Below, one piece after another: positions 26,225-35,759 of a stretch of 64,000 nt of DNA. Under the pieces are notes generated by a model. The model saw only the letters and a program-made list of their open reading frames with translations, did no database searches and was not told the origin of the DNA. Location: assembly GCA_937146765.1 (NCBI GenBank), contig CAKZRP010000038.1, forward strand, positions 1 to 64,000, read 5' to 3'. A program made the translations under genes and the position numbers. The DNA is from an uncultured Paracoccaceae bacterium. Its GTDB lineage: Bacteria > Pseudomonadota > Alphaproteobacteria > Rhodobacterales > Rhodobacteraceae. The stretch's first letter is position 1, and the number at the start of each line of letters is the position of its first letter.

Positions 26225-27337
26225 TTATGTCTGCAGGCAAGGGGAGAAACTGCCCTTGAGGGCGCGGATGAACGCGCGCGGGATGGGATGGGGAATGCTT
26301 TCGGGGTCGATTGCATCCAGCAACTGGCGCGCGGCGTCCTGATCGGGCACCGGGCGGGGGCGGGCGATCTCCTCGAGATCGGCAAAGAACTGCGGCTGAC
26401 CGGTCTGTCCGGCCAGATAGGCCTCATGCGGGCGGAAGGCCTCCAGAAGCTCTGCCCGCTGGGCGGCCCCAAAGACCTCCACATCGCGGTTCGCAACCGG
26501 TGACAACGCCGGGGCGTGGGCCTGCAGGAACAGAGACAGATTGTGACGGGGCAGTGGGGCGAGTTCCGTGTTGGCGCGTTCCATGAGGGCAAAGGCGGCC
26601 AGCGGCAGGCTCGGGTTGGAGCGGCCGGGCGGGATCAGGTCCTCGGGCAGGGAGAGCTGGCAGCAGGCGGTGAAATCCTCCACCGATCCGCCCGCCGTCA
26701 CCACATCCTTGTAGTTGCGCAGCAGGACCTGCGCCTGCGGCACCCGCTGGACCCAGGGCTCCACAACCGTGCGGTAATTGAAATGGATGGTCCGTAGATA
26801 TTGCCGTAGCCCGCCGTTGCGCAGGGGCGGGACCAATTCGCCCACCTTGATGCGCTGCCCATGCCAGGAGGCGAGGTAGTCGTCCGGTCGGCGCAGGGCG
26901 CAATAGAGGGTGAAATCGGCCCCGGAAAAACTGTCGCAGAGCTGGCTGATCAGCTCCGGGCTGACTTCGCCGAAATTGGCAAAGGCCTCGGCGCAGAGGA
27001 TCACCGTATGGGGCATCAGGGCCGCCACCTGATGCTGCATCCGCTCCAGCATGTCGCGGCTGCTCGGCAGATCGCCGAATTGCGAGGGAATCTCCCGGCG
27101 GCTGACGTCGGCAATCATCCGATAGGCCAGCGCATTATGCGGTTCGCGGATATGGGCGGGCAGCACCTTGAGCGGGGGGCGCTCCAGCAGCTGGCGCATG
27201 TTATGGGCATAGCCCCGATGGTCGGTGCTGGGATAGAGGATCCCGAGGCGGGCAAGCCGGGCCCAGTTGCGGGTCAGAAAGACCTGCAGGGCGGTGGATC
27301 CGACCTTGTGATGGCCAATGTACAGAATGACTTTCAT
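26225..27337 (-). CDS. Sulfotransferase-like protein
   Basis: The 370-residue protein begins MKVILYIGHHKVGSTALQVFL, a P-loop-like motif that matches the 5'-phosphosulfate loop of PAPS-dependent sulfotransferases. A later segment, FTLYCALRRPDDYLASWHGQRIK, fits the 3'-phosphate binding region (RRP, then Ser). No signal peptide is present, so the enzyme is cytoplasmic. It could sulfate the polysaccharide before export. It lies between a degenerate paralogue (27422) and the GlfT2-like gene, all on the minus strand. The substrate is unknown. Confidence 0.75.
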   Translation of the reverse strand: MKVILYIGHHKVGSTALQVFLTRNWARLARLGILYPSTDHRGYAHNMRQLLERPPLKVLPAHIREPHNALAYRMIADVSRREIPSQFGDLPSSRDMLERMQHQVAALMPHTVILCAEAFANFGEVSPELISQLCDSFSGADFTLYCALRRPDDYLASWHGQRIKVGELVPPLRNGGLRQYLRTIHFNYRTVVEPWVQRVPQAQVLLRNYKDVVTAGGSVEDFTACCQLSLPEDLIPPGRSNPSLPLAAFALMERANTELAPLPRHNLSLFLQAHAPALSPVANRDVEVFGAAQRAELLEAFRPHEAYLAGQTGQPQFFADLEEIARPRPVPDQDAARQLLDAIDPESIPHPIPRAFIRALKGSFSPCLQT

Positions 27338-27421
27338 AAACGTCCGGCGGTCTTCTCAGGGATCGTCCCGGCAGGGGCGCTTGCGCACCTAGCATGCGCG
27401 GGCGGGCTTGTCAGAGCGTTT

Positions 27422-28489
27422 TTAGGCCAGGGCACGGCGAAGCCTGAACAGGTGCGGCTGAAATATCCCGAATGGCAGTCCCGGCAGGGCGGCGCGCAGC
27501 TGCGGGCGCAGCTGCGCCAGCGGCACCGGGCGCAGGGCTTCCAGCGTCTCCAGATCGGTAAAGACCGGAGTGTCGCCATTCAGCCGGGCCAATTCGGTCG
27601 CCACCGGTGCAAACCGTTCCGCAAGGCGCTTGCGGACCTCCGGGCCGAGGATCTCGACTGCAGGATCCGGTGGCAGCGACAGGGAGGCATAGCGCGCCAG
27701 CAGCTCTTGTCGGGCGTGGGCCCGCTGTTCGGGCGGGGAGAGCCGGTTGGCGGCGCGCAACAGATCCAGCAGGGCCATGGGGAGCGGCGGGTCTGTCTCT
27801 CCGGCGTCCGTTCCGGACGGGGCGGGAGAGAGGTCCGGCAGGCCGAGTTGCCGGCAGAAGGCATCGACGGATGCGGCAGGCATCTCTTCCGCGGGTTCGG
27901 CCAGAATCCGCAGCGGGGCCTGGGGGAACAGGCGGCGCCAGGGGGCGAGCAGGCTGAGGTAGTCCACATGTGCGGTCTCCAGCAGGGCCAGCGCCTCCTG
28001 CGGCAAGGGGCCGAGTGCTGCGCCTGCCGCGATGCGCTGGCGCAGCAGCTGCTCCAGATGCAGATCCGGGCGGGGCAGGCTGGCATGGATCTCCACCTCC
28101 GTCTTGCCCTTGGCCAGGAGCGCGGCCAGCGCCTTGCGGGCCTCTGCACCGGTCTCGGCCTCCTGGGGATGCACCACCCCGGGGCAGAGCAGCAGGGTGG
28201 CCGGCGATATCTGGCTGATCTGGACCTTCAGGGCGGCGAATTCCGCCGGTCCGGGATGGGCCAGCGGTTCATGCCCGTGGATCAGATCCGCCGGTGGCCG
28301 TGTCCCGGGGCAGGTCTCCGCCCCGGCCTGGGGGGGCAGGGCCTGCGCCAGGGTCCAGACCTGCCCCTTGGGCCCGAAGGCGGGAAACAGGATGTCGTGC
28401 TGCGCCAGAAGGCGCCAGTTCAGGGCCAGGGTGGCGCGCAGCTGGCGGGTCTGTGCTGTGGCATGACCGATGTGGAGAATGGCTTTCAT
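27422..28489 (-). CDS. Sulfotransferase-like paralogue with degenerate P-loop
   Basis: The 355-residue protein is clearly related in start and layout to its neighbour at 26225 (MKAILHIGHATAQTRQLRATLALNWRLLAQHDILFP versus MKVILYIGHHKVGSTALQV...LGILYPS). The phosphosulfate loop has lost the Lys-Val-Gly-Ser-Thr residues (ATAQTRQ instead). The frame is intact and the rest is conserved in length, so it is probably expressed but not a standard PAPS enzyme. It may be a partner subunit or may bind glycans. No ribosome-binding site is evident. Confidence 0.65.
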   Translation of the reverse strand: MKAILHIGHATAQTRQLRATLALNWRLLAQHDILFPAFGPKGQVWTLAQALPPQAGAETCPGTRPPADLIHGHEPLAHPGPAEFAALKVQISQISPATLLLCPGVVHPQEAETGAEARKALAALLAKGKTEVEIHASLPRPDLHLEQLLRQRIAAGAALGPLPQEALALLETAHVDYLSLLAPWRRLFPQAPLRILAEPAEEMPAASVDAFCRQLGLPDLSPAPSGTDAGETDPPLPMALLDLLRAANRLSPPEQRAHARQELLARYASLSLPPDPAVEILGPEVRKRLAERFAPVATELARLNGDTPVFTDLETLEALRPVPLAQLRPQLRAALPGLPFGIFQPHLFRLRRALA

Positions 28490-28600
28490 GGGCGGCCCGG
28501 ATGGAATGGCTGTCGCAGGGCGGTATAGCCAGACTGGCGCGGCGAAAAAAGCCGATACTGAGCCAGACTGTCGCTTGCTGGCCGGGGGCTGCCTGTTTAG

Positions 28601-29806
<1,206 letters not shown>

Positions 29807-29808
29807 GG

Positions 29809-29839
29809 AGAGAAAACCCGGCGCTGGCGGGTTTTCTCT
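29809..29839. terminator. Bidirectional terminator between glf and the GSCFA gene
   Basis: AGAGAAAACCCG (29809-29820) and CGGGTTTTCTCT (29828-29839) form a perfect 12-base-pair stem with a 7-base loop. The A- and T-rich outer part serves both converging genes. Confidence 0.9.
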
Positions 29840-29852
29840 GGTCTGGCTTGCG

Positions 29853-30812
29853 TCAGTCGGAAATGTAGTTTGCGGTGAAGGTCGCAATCACATGGCGCAC
29901 CATATCCGCCTGTACATGTCGGATATCGTGCCGCCAGGCCTTCTCTTGAGGAGAGTTGGTGACAAGCTCATAACTCGGGAAGTAATCGACAAAATCATAC
30001 TCGCTCTGGATTTCCTGTGCCACTGTCCGCAGGGTCGACTTCGAATAGCTGTTGGCGACGATAATGTCCTGGTCTGTGAAGGTGCGGTTCAGAGGCACCG
30101 GTGAGACCGTCAGGATTATCTTGACATCCTTGCGGCTCTTGGCACGGATTAATTCGATCAGTGTTTTGACCGATTTCAGGTTCTCTGCATAATCGGTGTT
30201 CTCGAAGCGGAAACGGTTCCCCTCCCGGGCAAACTTCCAGTGAATGGGAGCGACGTTCATGGGGACGTGCAATTCATCATCCCACCAGACCTCGGTCAGG
30301 CCCAGGGTGATGAAAACCACATCAGCATCCTGGATCCGCTTGACGCTGGAGCGGACAACCTCCTGAACAGCGACGGCGTCCTCGTACCCCAGGGTGCGCA
30401 GGCGGTGGAGTTGCGGATTGAAAAACTGCCCCGGGGCGGCTTCGATCAGCCCCTTACCCGGCAACTCGACGTCGTTGAGACATTGTTCCAGCTCCACCAG
30501 CATGGAATGCGTGGTGAATTTTGTCATGATGGATGAATTGTCACCGTTGAGCTGCGCATCGCAGGCGGCCGGAAGGTCTTCGATCTGAGAAAGAACACGC
30601 CTGTTCTCCCGTAAGAAGGCTTTCTCGATCTCCCGGGCAAAGCATGAGCCAATCATGTAAAAGCCCATGTCTTTGGAAAGTTGGAACTTCGGTGTGTGGT
30701 TGACTTCCAGGTAATCTCCCGTCGTCAGCCGGGTTGCGGCATCATGGGGGGCATGTCCTTCCGTCTCGTATTTGCTTTCCAGGCCCCGCGCCCATGTATT
30801 CATCTTACGCAT
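29853..30812 (-). CDS. GSCFA-domain protein (SGNH-hydrolase-like)
   Basis: The 319-residue protein contains the family-defining motif GFYMIGSCFAREIEKAF, the block DVVFITLGLTEVWWDD and, near the C-terminus, a DYFPSYELV segment. The GSCFA family is related to SGNH esterases/acyltransferases, and members occur in surface-polysaccharide loci, so removal or transfer of an acyl group on the glycan is plausible. It has no signal peptide. Base composition is markedly more AT-rich than genes on either side of the 29.9-35.7 kb block. It follows the KpsS-like gene after 214 bases on the same strand. Confidence 0.85.
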   Translation of the reverse strand: MRKMNTWARGLESKYETEGHAPHDAATRLTTGDYLEVNHTPKFQLSKDMGFYMIGSCFAREIEKAFLRENRRVLSQIEDLPAACDAQLNGDNSSIMTKFTTHSMLVELEQCLNDVELPGKGLIEAAPGQFFNPQLHRLRTLGYEDAVAVQEVVRSSVKRIQDADVVFITLGLTEVWWDDELHVPMNVAPIHWKFAREGNRFRFENTDYAENLKSVKTLIELIRAKSRKDVKIILTVSPVPLNRTFTDQDIIVANSYSKSTLRTVAQEIQSEYDFVDYFPSYELVTNSPQEKAWRHDIRHVQADMVRHVIATFTANYISD

Positions 30813-31026
30813 CTTGTGTTCCTGCCTTTATGAACAGCGAGTGCTGCGCCCGCGTGTGATATGTTGTGGTGCTATACCTTGCATCTTCAGGGGTGAGCGG
30901 TGCGCAGTATTTTTTGAGCAATCTTAGTGTCTTTGAGTCTTAAGTTTCAATGATCCTGGGGCAGCGTTTTCGGTGCAGGGATCAGTTGGCGGCTTTGGAG
31001 ACCAAGAGTGTGAGGGCTTGTCGAGG

Positions 31027-32289
31027 TCATGCGTTCAGGCGCTTCTTGGAGGCAACATCTTGCAGGATCGTTCTCGCAATCTCTGAGGTATCATAGCGGA
31101 ACAGGTCCGGTTGTCCGTATTCGGGGGATATCAGGTAATACTTCATCAGTCGGGCGACATGATCGCGGAGAACCCCCCGGCGTTCTTCGCGTTCGTCGTC
31201 TGCCAAAGCCCTCTGCACGGCCTGTTCCAGCTGATTGCGGTAAGGGGCTTCCTGAACCAACCCGGAGCCGGTGAGCTGCATTCGCCCCATGAGCACGACA
31301 GGGCAGTCGTACAGCAGAGCCATGTATGCACTTTGAGATACGATGGTGGCCAAGGCATCTGCGACTTTGAGAAGTTCAATGAGGTCTATGCTTTTATCAA
31401 TAACGGTCAGGCAGTCCGAATAAGATTCCTGTTCCGTACTGACGTGTTTGATCGAGGGATGGGCTTTGTAAAGGATATGCCAGTTGTTCTTTCTGGCGAG
31501 ATGCAACAGAGTCTCGAGACCGATCTCAGTGCTCACGAAGTCGGCTGTATGTTTCAGGGACCGGCGCCGGGTAAAGGGTTGGAGACCGGTTTTGAAATCA
31601 TTCACTCCCGCGTAGAGAATTTTCGGGCGTGTGTCGGCAGCCAATCTCCCCTCAATTCCTGCTTCTTGCAGGCTTGCCCCTCGGCCCTTGCGGTTCAGGC
31701 CATGATCAACGGCATATTGCAGATAGGCTGCTGCATGGCGTTTGTCAGCTTTACTGATTGGCAGATCTTTGAACCGTTCCGGAGCTCGGGCAATCCAGCT
31801 TTCGGCCATTTGCCCTTGGAATTCAAAGCACCAAGAGCCAGGGAGGACTCCGTTCTCACCAAACATAACGGGAATATCATTCCGTTCACACCAATCTGCA
31901 ATTGCATAGTGATAGGCATTGAATTGATGCCAGAGGATCACAAGGTCCGGTTTGAACTGTTCCAGTTCCTGTTCGATATACTGGCGGTACATATAGAGTG
32001 AGGTGTAGCAGTCTCGAACCGATTTCTTGGGATGGTCATACTGGTAAGTGGCGGCCTGAATGCGCAAAGAGCGATCAGTCAGGCGGATGTCGGGATGCAG
32101 GGCGATGCCAGCGCTTTTCAGCGGGCGTTCTATCAGGTTCGGCAGCACAAGATTGCGAGCCACCGTGTCCAGAGGTCTCCGGCTGGTGCGGCAGACGTCG
32201 GCGCCGCGCGCCTTAAAGTCCTTCAGGACAGCCTCGATACGTGCCATCCGGACTGGATCATCACCATAGTCACTGTAAAAGACACGCAT
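31027..32289 (-). CDS. Capsule polysaccharide synthesis protein, KpsS/LipB-like
   Basis: The 420-residue protein resembles the capsule-synthesis family (KpsC/KpsS/LipB): LVILWHQFNAYHYAIADWCERNDIPVMFGENG, the YKAHPSIKH segment, and TIVSQSAYMALLYDCPVVLMG near residue 315-335. KpsS-type enzymes start the Kdo linker that anchors ABC-exported capsules, consistent with kdsD and kpsMET in this window. No KpsC partner was found. Its ATG shares one base with the stop of the upstream gene (TGATG), so the two are coupled. The DNA is AT-richer than the surrounding replicon. Confidence 0.75.
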   Translation of the reverse strand: MRVFYSDYGDDPVRMARIEAVLKDFKARGADVCRTSRRPLDTVARNLVLPNLIERPLKSAGIALHPDIRLTDRSLRIQAATYQYDHPKKSVRDCYTSLYMYRQYIEQELEQFKPDLVILWHQFNAYHYAIADWCERNDIPVMFGENGVLPGSWCFEFQGQMAESWIARAPERFKDLPISKADKRHAAAYLQYAVDHGLNRKGRGASLQEAGIEGRLAADTRPKILYAGVNDFKTGLQPFTRRRSLKHTADFVSTEIGLETLLHLARKNNWHILYKAHPSIKHVSTEQESYSDCLTVIDKSIDLIELLKVADALATIVSQSAYMALLYDCPVVLMGRMQLTGSGLVQEAPYRNQLEQAVQRALADDEREERRGVLRDHVARLMKYYLISPEYGQPDLFRYDTSEIARTILQDVASKKRLNA

Positions 32290-35200
32290 CAGACCGCTGC
32301 CCTCTTCCTGCCCTGGCGGGCTTGGAGTTTTTCCCGAGCCTCTGTTGCCAGCTGTTCGTAGCGTGCGGCAATGCTGTACAATTCCTGTTCACTCACAAGC
32401 CCATAGGTCAGTTCAGCTTCCCGGCAGCCATCCAGGTACACTTTGCGGGCGAGTTCAAAAAGATCCGGGCTGAATTTGAGCGCTGCAGGTGTCTCACCGG
32501 CCGTGGCGAACGCATGCTGCAGGGTTTGGCTGAAGGCGCTGAGCCCCGCTGTTGTCAGGACCTGCGGGGTCTGGGTCCGCGAACGACCGCTCTGGGGCGC
32601 TTGCAGCACTTCGGAGATTTTCGCCCGGAGGGCGGCATGGTCGCCCCAAGGTACAAAATGGCCGTGATCCTCGCTGAATTCCGTCAGGACAGGCAAATCA
32701 TAGGCGATGCAGGGGGTGCCCATATAGCCAGCTTCGACCGGGGGATATCCGAACCCTTCAAACAAGGAGGGGAAGATCATCAGTTCTGACTTGGCGATCT
32801 CCTCGTATTTCTCCCGGTCCGAGATCATGTAAAGCAGCTTTAGGGAGAGACCGAGGGAGGCCAGTCGTGCTGTAAATGCGCTCAGAGTCTCGTCATCCGG
32901 CAAATCAGAGGTGCCGGCGATGAGCGCCAGAGTATAGCCTTCCATCTCTGGGGTGATGCAGTCGAAAATTGCGTTTATGTTCTTGTGAGCACTCACATTT
33001 CCGAACCGGCTGATCAGGATGATCTGTTTCTCTCGAACGATGTCCTGTTTTTTCACCAGGTCCGCAATCGGACTGTTGATCGCAGGAGGAGCCACTGCGA
33101 ATGAAGGCGTGTGATAGAGGGTCTGATAGAAGCTTTCCGCAAAAGGTACGGCGGTCTGGGCCGACGAAAGTATGATGTCCGAGAAGCAGGCAGCTGCGAA
33201 CCAGTTGTCGGCATCGCTCATCTTTTTGGGAGTCGGGGAGAGGGCGTTGAACCAGTTCGGGCTTTCAAAGTTCAGAAAAGCCGTCTTGGCGTTGCAGGAT
33301 TTCGCCTTCTCAAACACTTGGTAGTACATACTGGGGTTGCTGGAACCGTCAGGTAGAACAACGACATAGTTGAAATCTCCTGCCGGAGCTTGCAGGAAAT
33401 CGTCGATCCAGTAGCTAACTTTGTGGTGATTGGGGCTGTAGGCAAGATCCCCGGACCACGGAGGCATGTTGTTGCTCCAGACAACAACCTCATCACAGAA
33501 ATCAGCCATTGCTTCGGCCAGAATGGTGCCATGATAGCGGCCACCGGAGAAATGGCGGCGGTTCATACGCATGACAACCAGCGCCCGTGAGCGCGGTGCC
33601 GTTTCGGCTGGCGCGGTTTGTTCCGTGCGGGAGCGGGGCGCGCGCAGGCGGCGCGCAGGGTTCGTCGGGTCTCCTTCGAAACAGCCTTCGGGCGCGGGGC
33701 GGGCATGGACTGCCGGGGTGAAAGACGGGGCTAGGGCAAAAAACGATTTGCCCAGAGCCTCTCCGGCGAGAAAGCTTTCATGGACCGAAGACAGATAACG
33801 GTCTTCCGTGGCCTGTGCTCGATTGATAGCAAATGTCGGGTGTGCTTGATGACCACTGTCCACCAGATCATGGTACTGGGCTGCTTTCGAATGCGCCCAG
33901 AAGTCTTCATTGTTGGAAGGATTGGGGTCACGCCCATCAAGACCCAACATAAAGACCGTGTCGCTGAATGTCGCTGCGATCGGAAGCATGTGGATGTTGA
34001 GCGTGCTGTCGAAACGGGGCAGAGACCATATGTTTTCCAGATCGCAGTTCAGCCCTGTGAAACCCTGTTCGCACAGGATGACCCTATCTCGGATTTCCGG
34101 ATGTTTCTGTACGAGAAGGAACCCGATGGCGGCTGATGTAAAAAGATAAACGTTGCGTTCTGTGAGTGCTTTGATGAGATCTGCGCGGAAGGTCTCTGCA
34201 TATTTTGAGACGCCGAAGTGGCTGACGGCATCGCCTGCGCAAATAAAGGCGGGGCGAATATGGTCGAGCAATGCGTCATTTGCGACTATCGAATTACAGG
34301 CCACGGTCATGCAGGCGCTGAAGTCAAAGTCGAAGGCCTTGTCGATGGATGGCCCGGTCCCAAAGACCGCGCTGCAGCTCTTGCCCGCCTCGCGTTGCTC
34401 TCGAAGGGCACCGCGGAACCGCTCCTGACTCTCCTGAAGCCAAAGCGCCTTATCCTCTTCGGGCAGGAGCATCCAAGGACCCCGGCAATAGTTCCCGTAT
34501 TCTACGGAGGCTGGGTCATGGGTCGCTACGGTGATGATTGTGGGCTTCTTGCCCAGAATTTTTGCGAGATACTTCTGCAAATCGGGAGCCAAGGGGCGCC
34601 AAACATAGATGGTCTGGGCGCGCAGCAGGGCATCTAAATAGGTCGCGTTGGGGGGGAGGCATTCCAATGTCGTGGTGTCGAGGTTACGTGTTGCAAAACA
34701 CTCAGGTACCGGACCCGGGGTGTTCTGCCCCTCAGGTGCGGCAAAGGTTACACGCGTCACAGGTGATCCCGTGCCGGTCAGGTACCAACTTGCCCGGTGA
34801 AAATGATCGGAAAGCGTTGCTTGATTGTCGAAAGGGGGGAAATAGCAAATTTCGCCCTTAGCCCGCTCGGGTCTGGGATAGTCCGCCAGAGACTGTTTCA
34901 GCGCGAACAGATCTTCCAGATCTAGCGTATCTTCGAGGCGTGTCACATCCCGGAAGACGGACGGGGTGGTTGCTGTGACCCTGCGAGGTGAATCATTCAA
35001 TGAAACTATTGTGGACGTGGCACTGAGAGAGGGGTTACCCCGCTCCATAAGCGTTATTTGCTCTCTGTCACGCAGTCCTGCGACCGGAACGCTTATCCTC
35101 ACAGGGCGCCGACCGCGGCTGTTCAGGGGGAGGACGTTGCTATGAACGACGCCAAGAGCGACGTTGTCCTTGGCGGTGACTGTGAAGTCCAATGCGTCCC

Positions 35201-35759
35201 GATCCGTCTGAATCTCAGCGTCGATAAAACATTGGCTGCGAAGCGGGCTGTACACACACTTCTGAATGGTCAGAGTTTCGTTCGCCTGTGTTTCGACCGC
35301 CAAATTCGTAATGATCTTGTCAAATGCGTGCTGTCTGTTCTCCGATACATAAACGATACGTGCACGACTCCCGGCAGGGAGGAGTTCCACATCGACATGT
35401 GCCCGCCAACCACTTTTCTTGTTGCCATATTGTGGCAGTCTTTCGAAAACGTCGAGCCGGTCCTCTGTCCCTGGCTTCACGGCAGAGATGATGTTTGTGT
35501 CGACGACCTGAAGAAACAAATCGAACCGCGGCTCTGGCGACAAGCACCATCCATTGACTGCCACTTGTTTGGTTTTCGGGTTGTACTCAGCTTTCGAAAT
35601 ACGAATTTCAGCTTGCAGTCCGGCATAGAAGCTTTCGTCATTCTCGGCTGGAGTTTGAGAAAGGGATAATACTTGCTGAAAAGAGGGAGAGCTGCCGTCG
35701 ACTGTTGGATTGCTGTTGTCGGACGAGGGGGCTCGGGTGGTCTTGCGTTTGAAAATCAT
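32289..35759 (-). CDS. Large fusion: beta-rich N-terminus, DUF115/MptE-like domain, GT4 glycosyltransferase
   Basis: This 1156-residue protein has three parts. Residues 1-about 300 are beta-rich with no recognised family (contains VAVNGWCLSPEPRFDLFLQV). Residues about 440-690 resemble the DUF115/MptE-like domain: CSAVFGTGPSIDKAF, TVACNSIVAND, FICAGDAVSHFG, VFMLGLDGRDPNPSN. Residues about 730-1100 are a GT-B enzyme of the GT4 type: LVVMRMNRRHFSGGRYHG, SRFGNVSAHKNINAIFDC and PSLFEGFGYPPVEAGYMGTP. No signal peptide is seen, so it acts in the cytoplasm. It overlaps the genes on both sides. Most of the gene is AT-rich, but the linker between domains two and three (around 33590-33720) is GC-rich, which suggests a join. 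Donor and acceptor are unknown. Confidence 0.8.
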   Translation of the reverse strand: MIFKRKTTRAPSSDNSNPTVDGSSPSFQQVLSLSQTPAENDESFYAGLQAEIRISKAEYNPKTKQVAVNGWCLSPEPRFDLFLQVVDTNIISAVKPGTEDRLDVFERLPQYGNKKSGWRAHVDVELLPAGSRARIVYVSENRQHAFDKIITNLAVETQANETLTIQKCVYSPLRSQCFIDAEIQTDRDALDFTVTAKDNVALGVVHSNVLPLNSRGRRPVRISVPVAGLRDREQITLMERGNPSLSATSTIVSLNDSPRRVTATTPSVFRDVTRLEDTLDLEDLFALKQSLADYPRPERAKGEICYFPPFDNQATLSDHFHRASWYLTGTGSPVTRVTFAAPEGQNTPGPVPECFATRNLDTTTLECLPPNATYLDALLRAQTIYVWRPLAPDLQKYLAKILGKKPTIITVATHDPASVEYGNYCRGPWMLLPEEDKALWLQESQERFRGALREQREAGKSCSAVFGTGPSIDKAFDFDFSACMTVACNSIVANDALLDHIRPAFICAGDAVSHFGVSKYAETFRADLIKALTERNVYLFTSAAIGFLLVQKHPEIRDRVILCEQGFTGLNCDLENIWSLPRFDSTLNIHMLPIAATFSDTVFMLGLDGRDPNPSNNEDFWAHSKAAQYHDLVDSGHQAHPTFAINRAQATEDRYLSSVHESFLAGEALGKSFFALAPSFTPAVHARPAPEGCFEGDPTNPARRLRAPRSRTEQTAPAETAPRSRALVVMRMNRRHFSGGRYHGTILAEAMADFCDEVVVWSNNMPPWSGDLAYSPNHHKVSYWIDDFLQAPAGDFNYVVVLPDGSSNPSMYYQVFEKAKSCNAKTAFLNFESPNWFNALSPTPKKMSDADNWFAAACFSDIILSSAQTAVPFAESFYQTLYHTPSFAVAPPAINSPIADLVKKQDIVREKQIILISRFGNVSAHKNINAIFDCITPEMEGYTLALIAGTSDLPDDETLSAFTARLASLGLSLKLLYMISDREKYEEIAKSELMIFPSLFEGFGYPPVEAGYMGTPCIAYDLPVLTEFSEDHGHFVPWGDHAALRAKISEVLQAPQSGRSRTQTPQVLTTAGLSAFSQTLQHAFATAGETPAALKFSPDLFELARKVYLDGCREAELTYGLVSEQELYSIAARYEQLATEAREKLQARQGRKRAAV

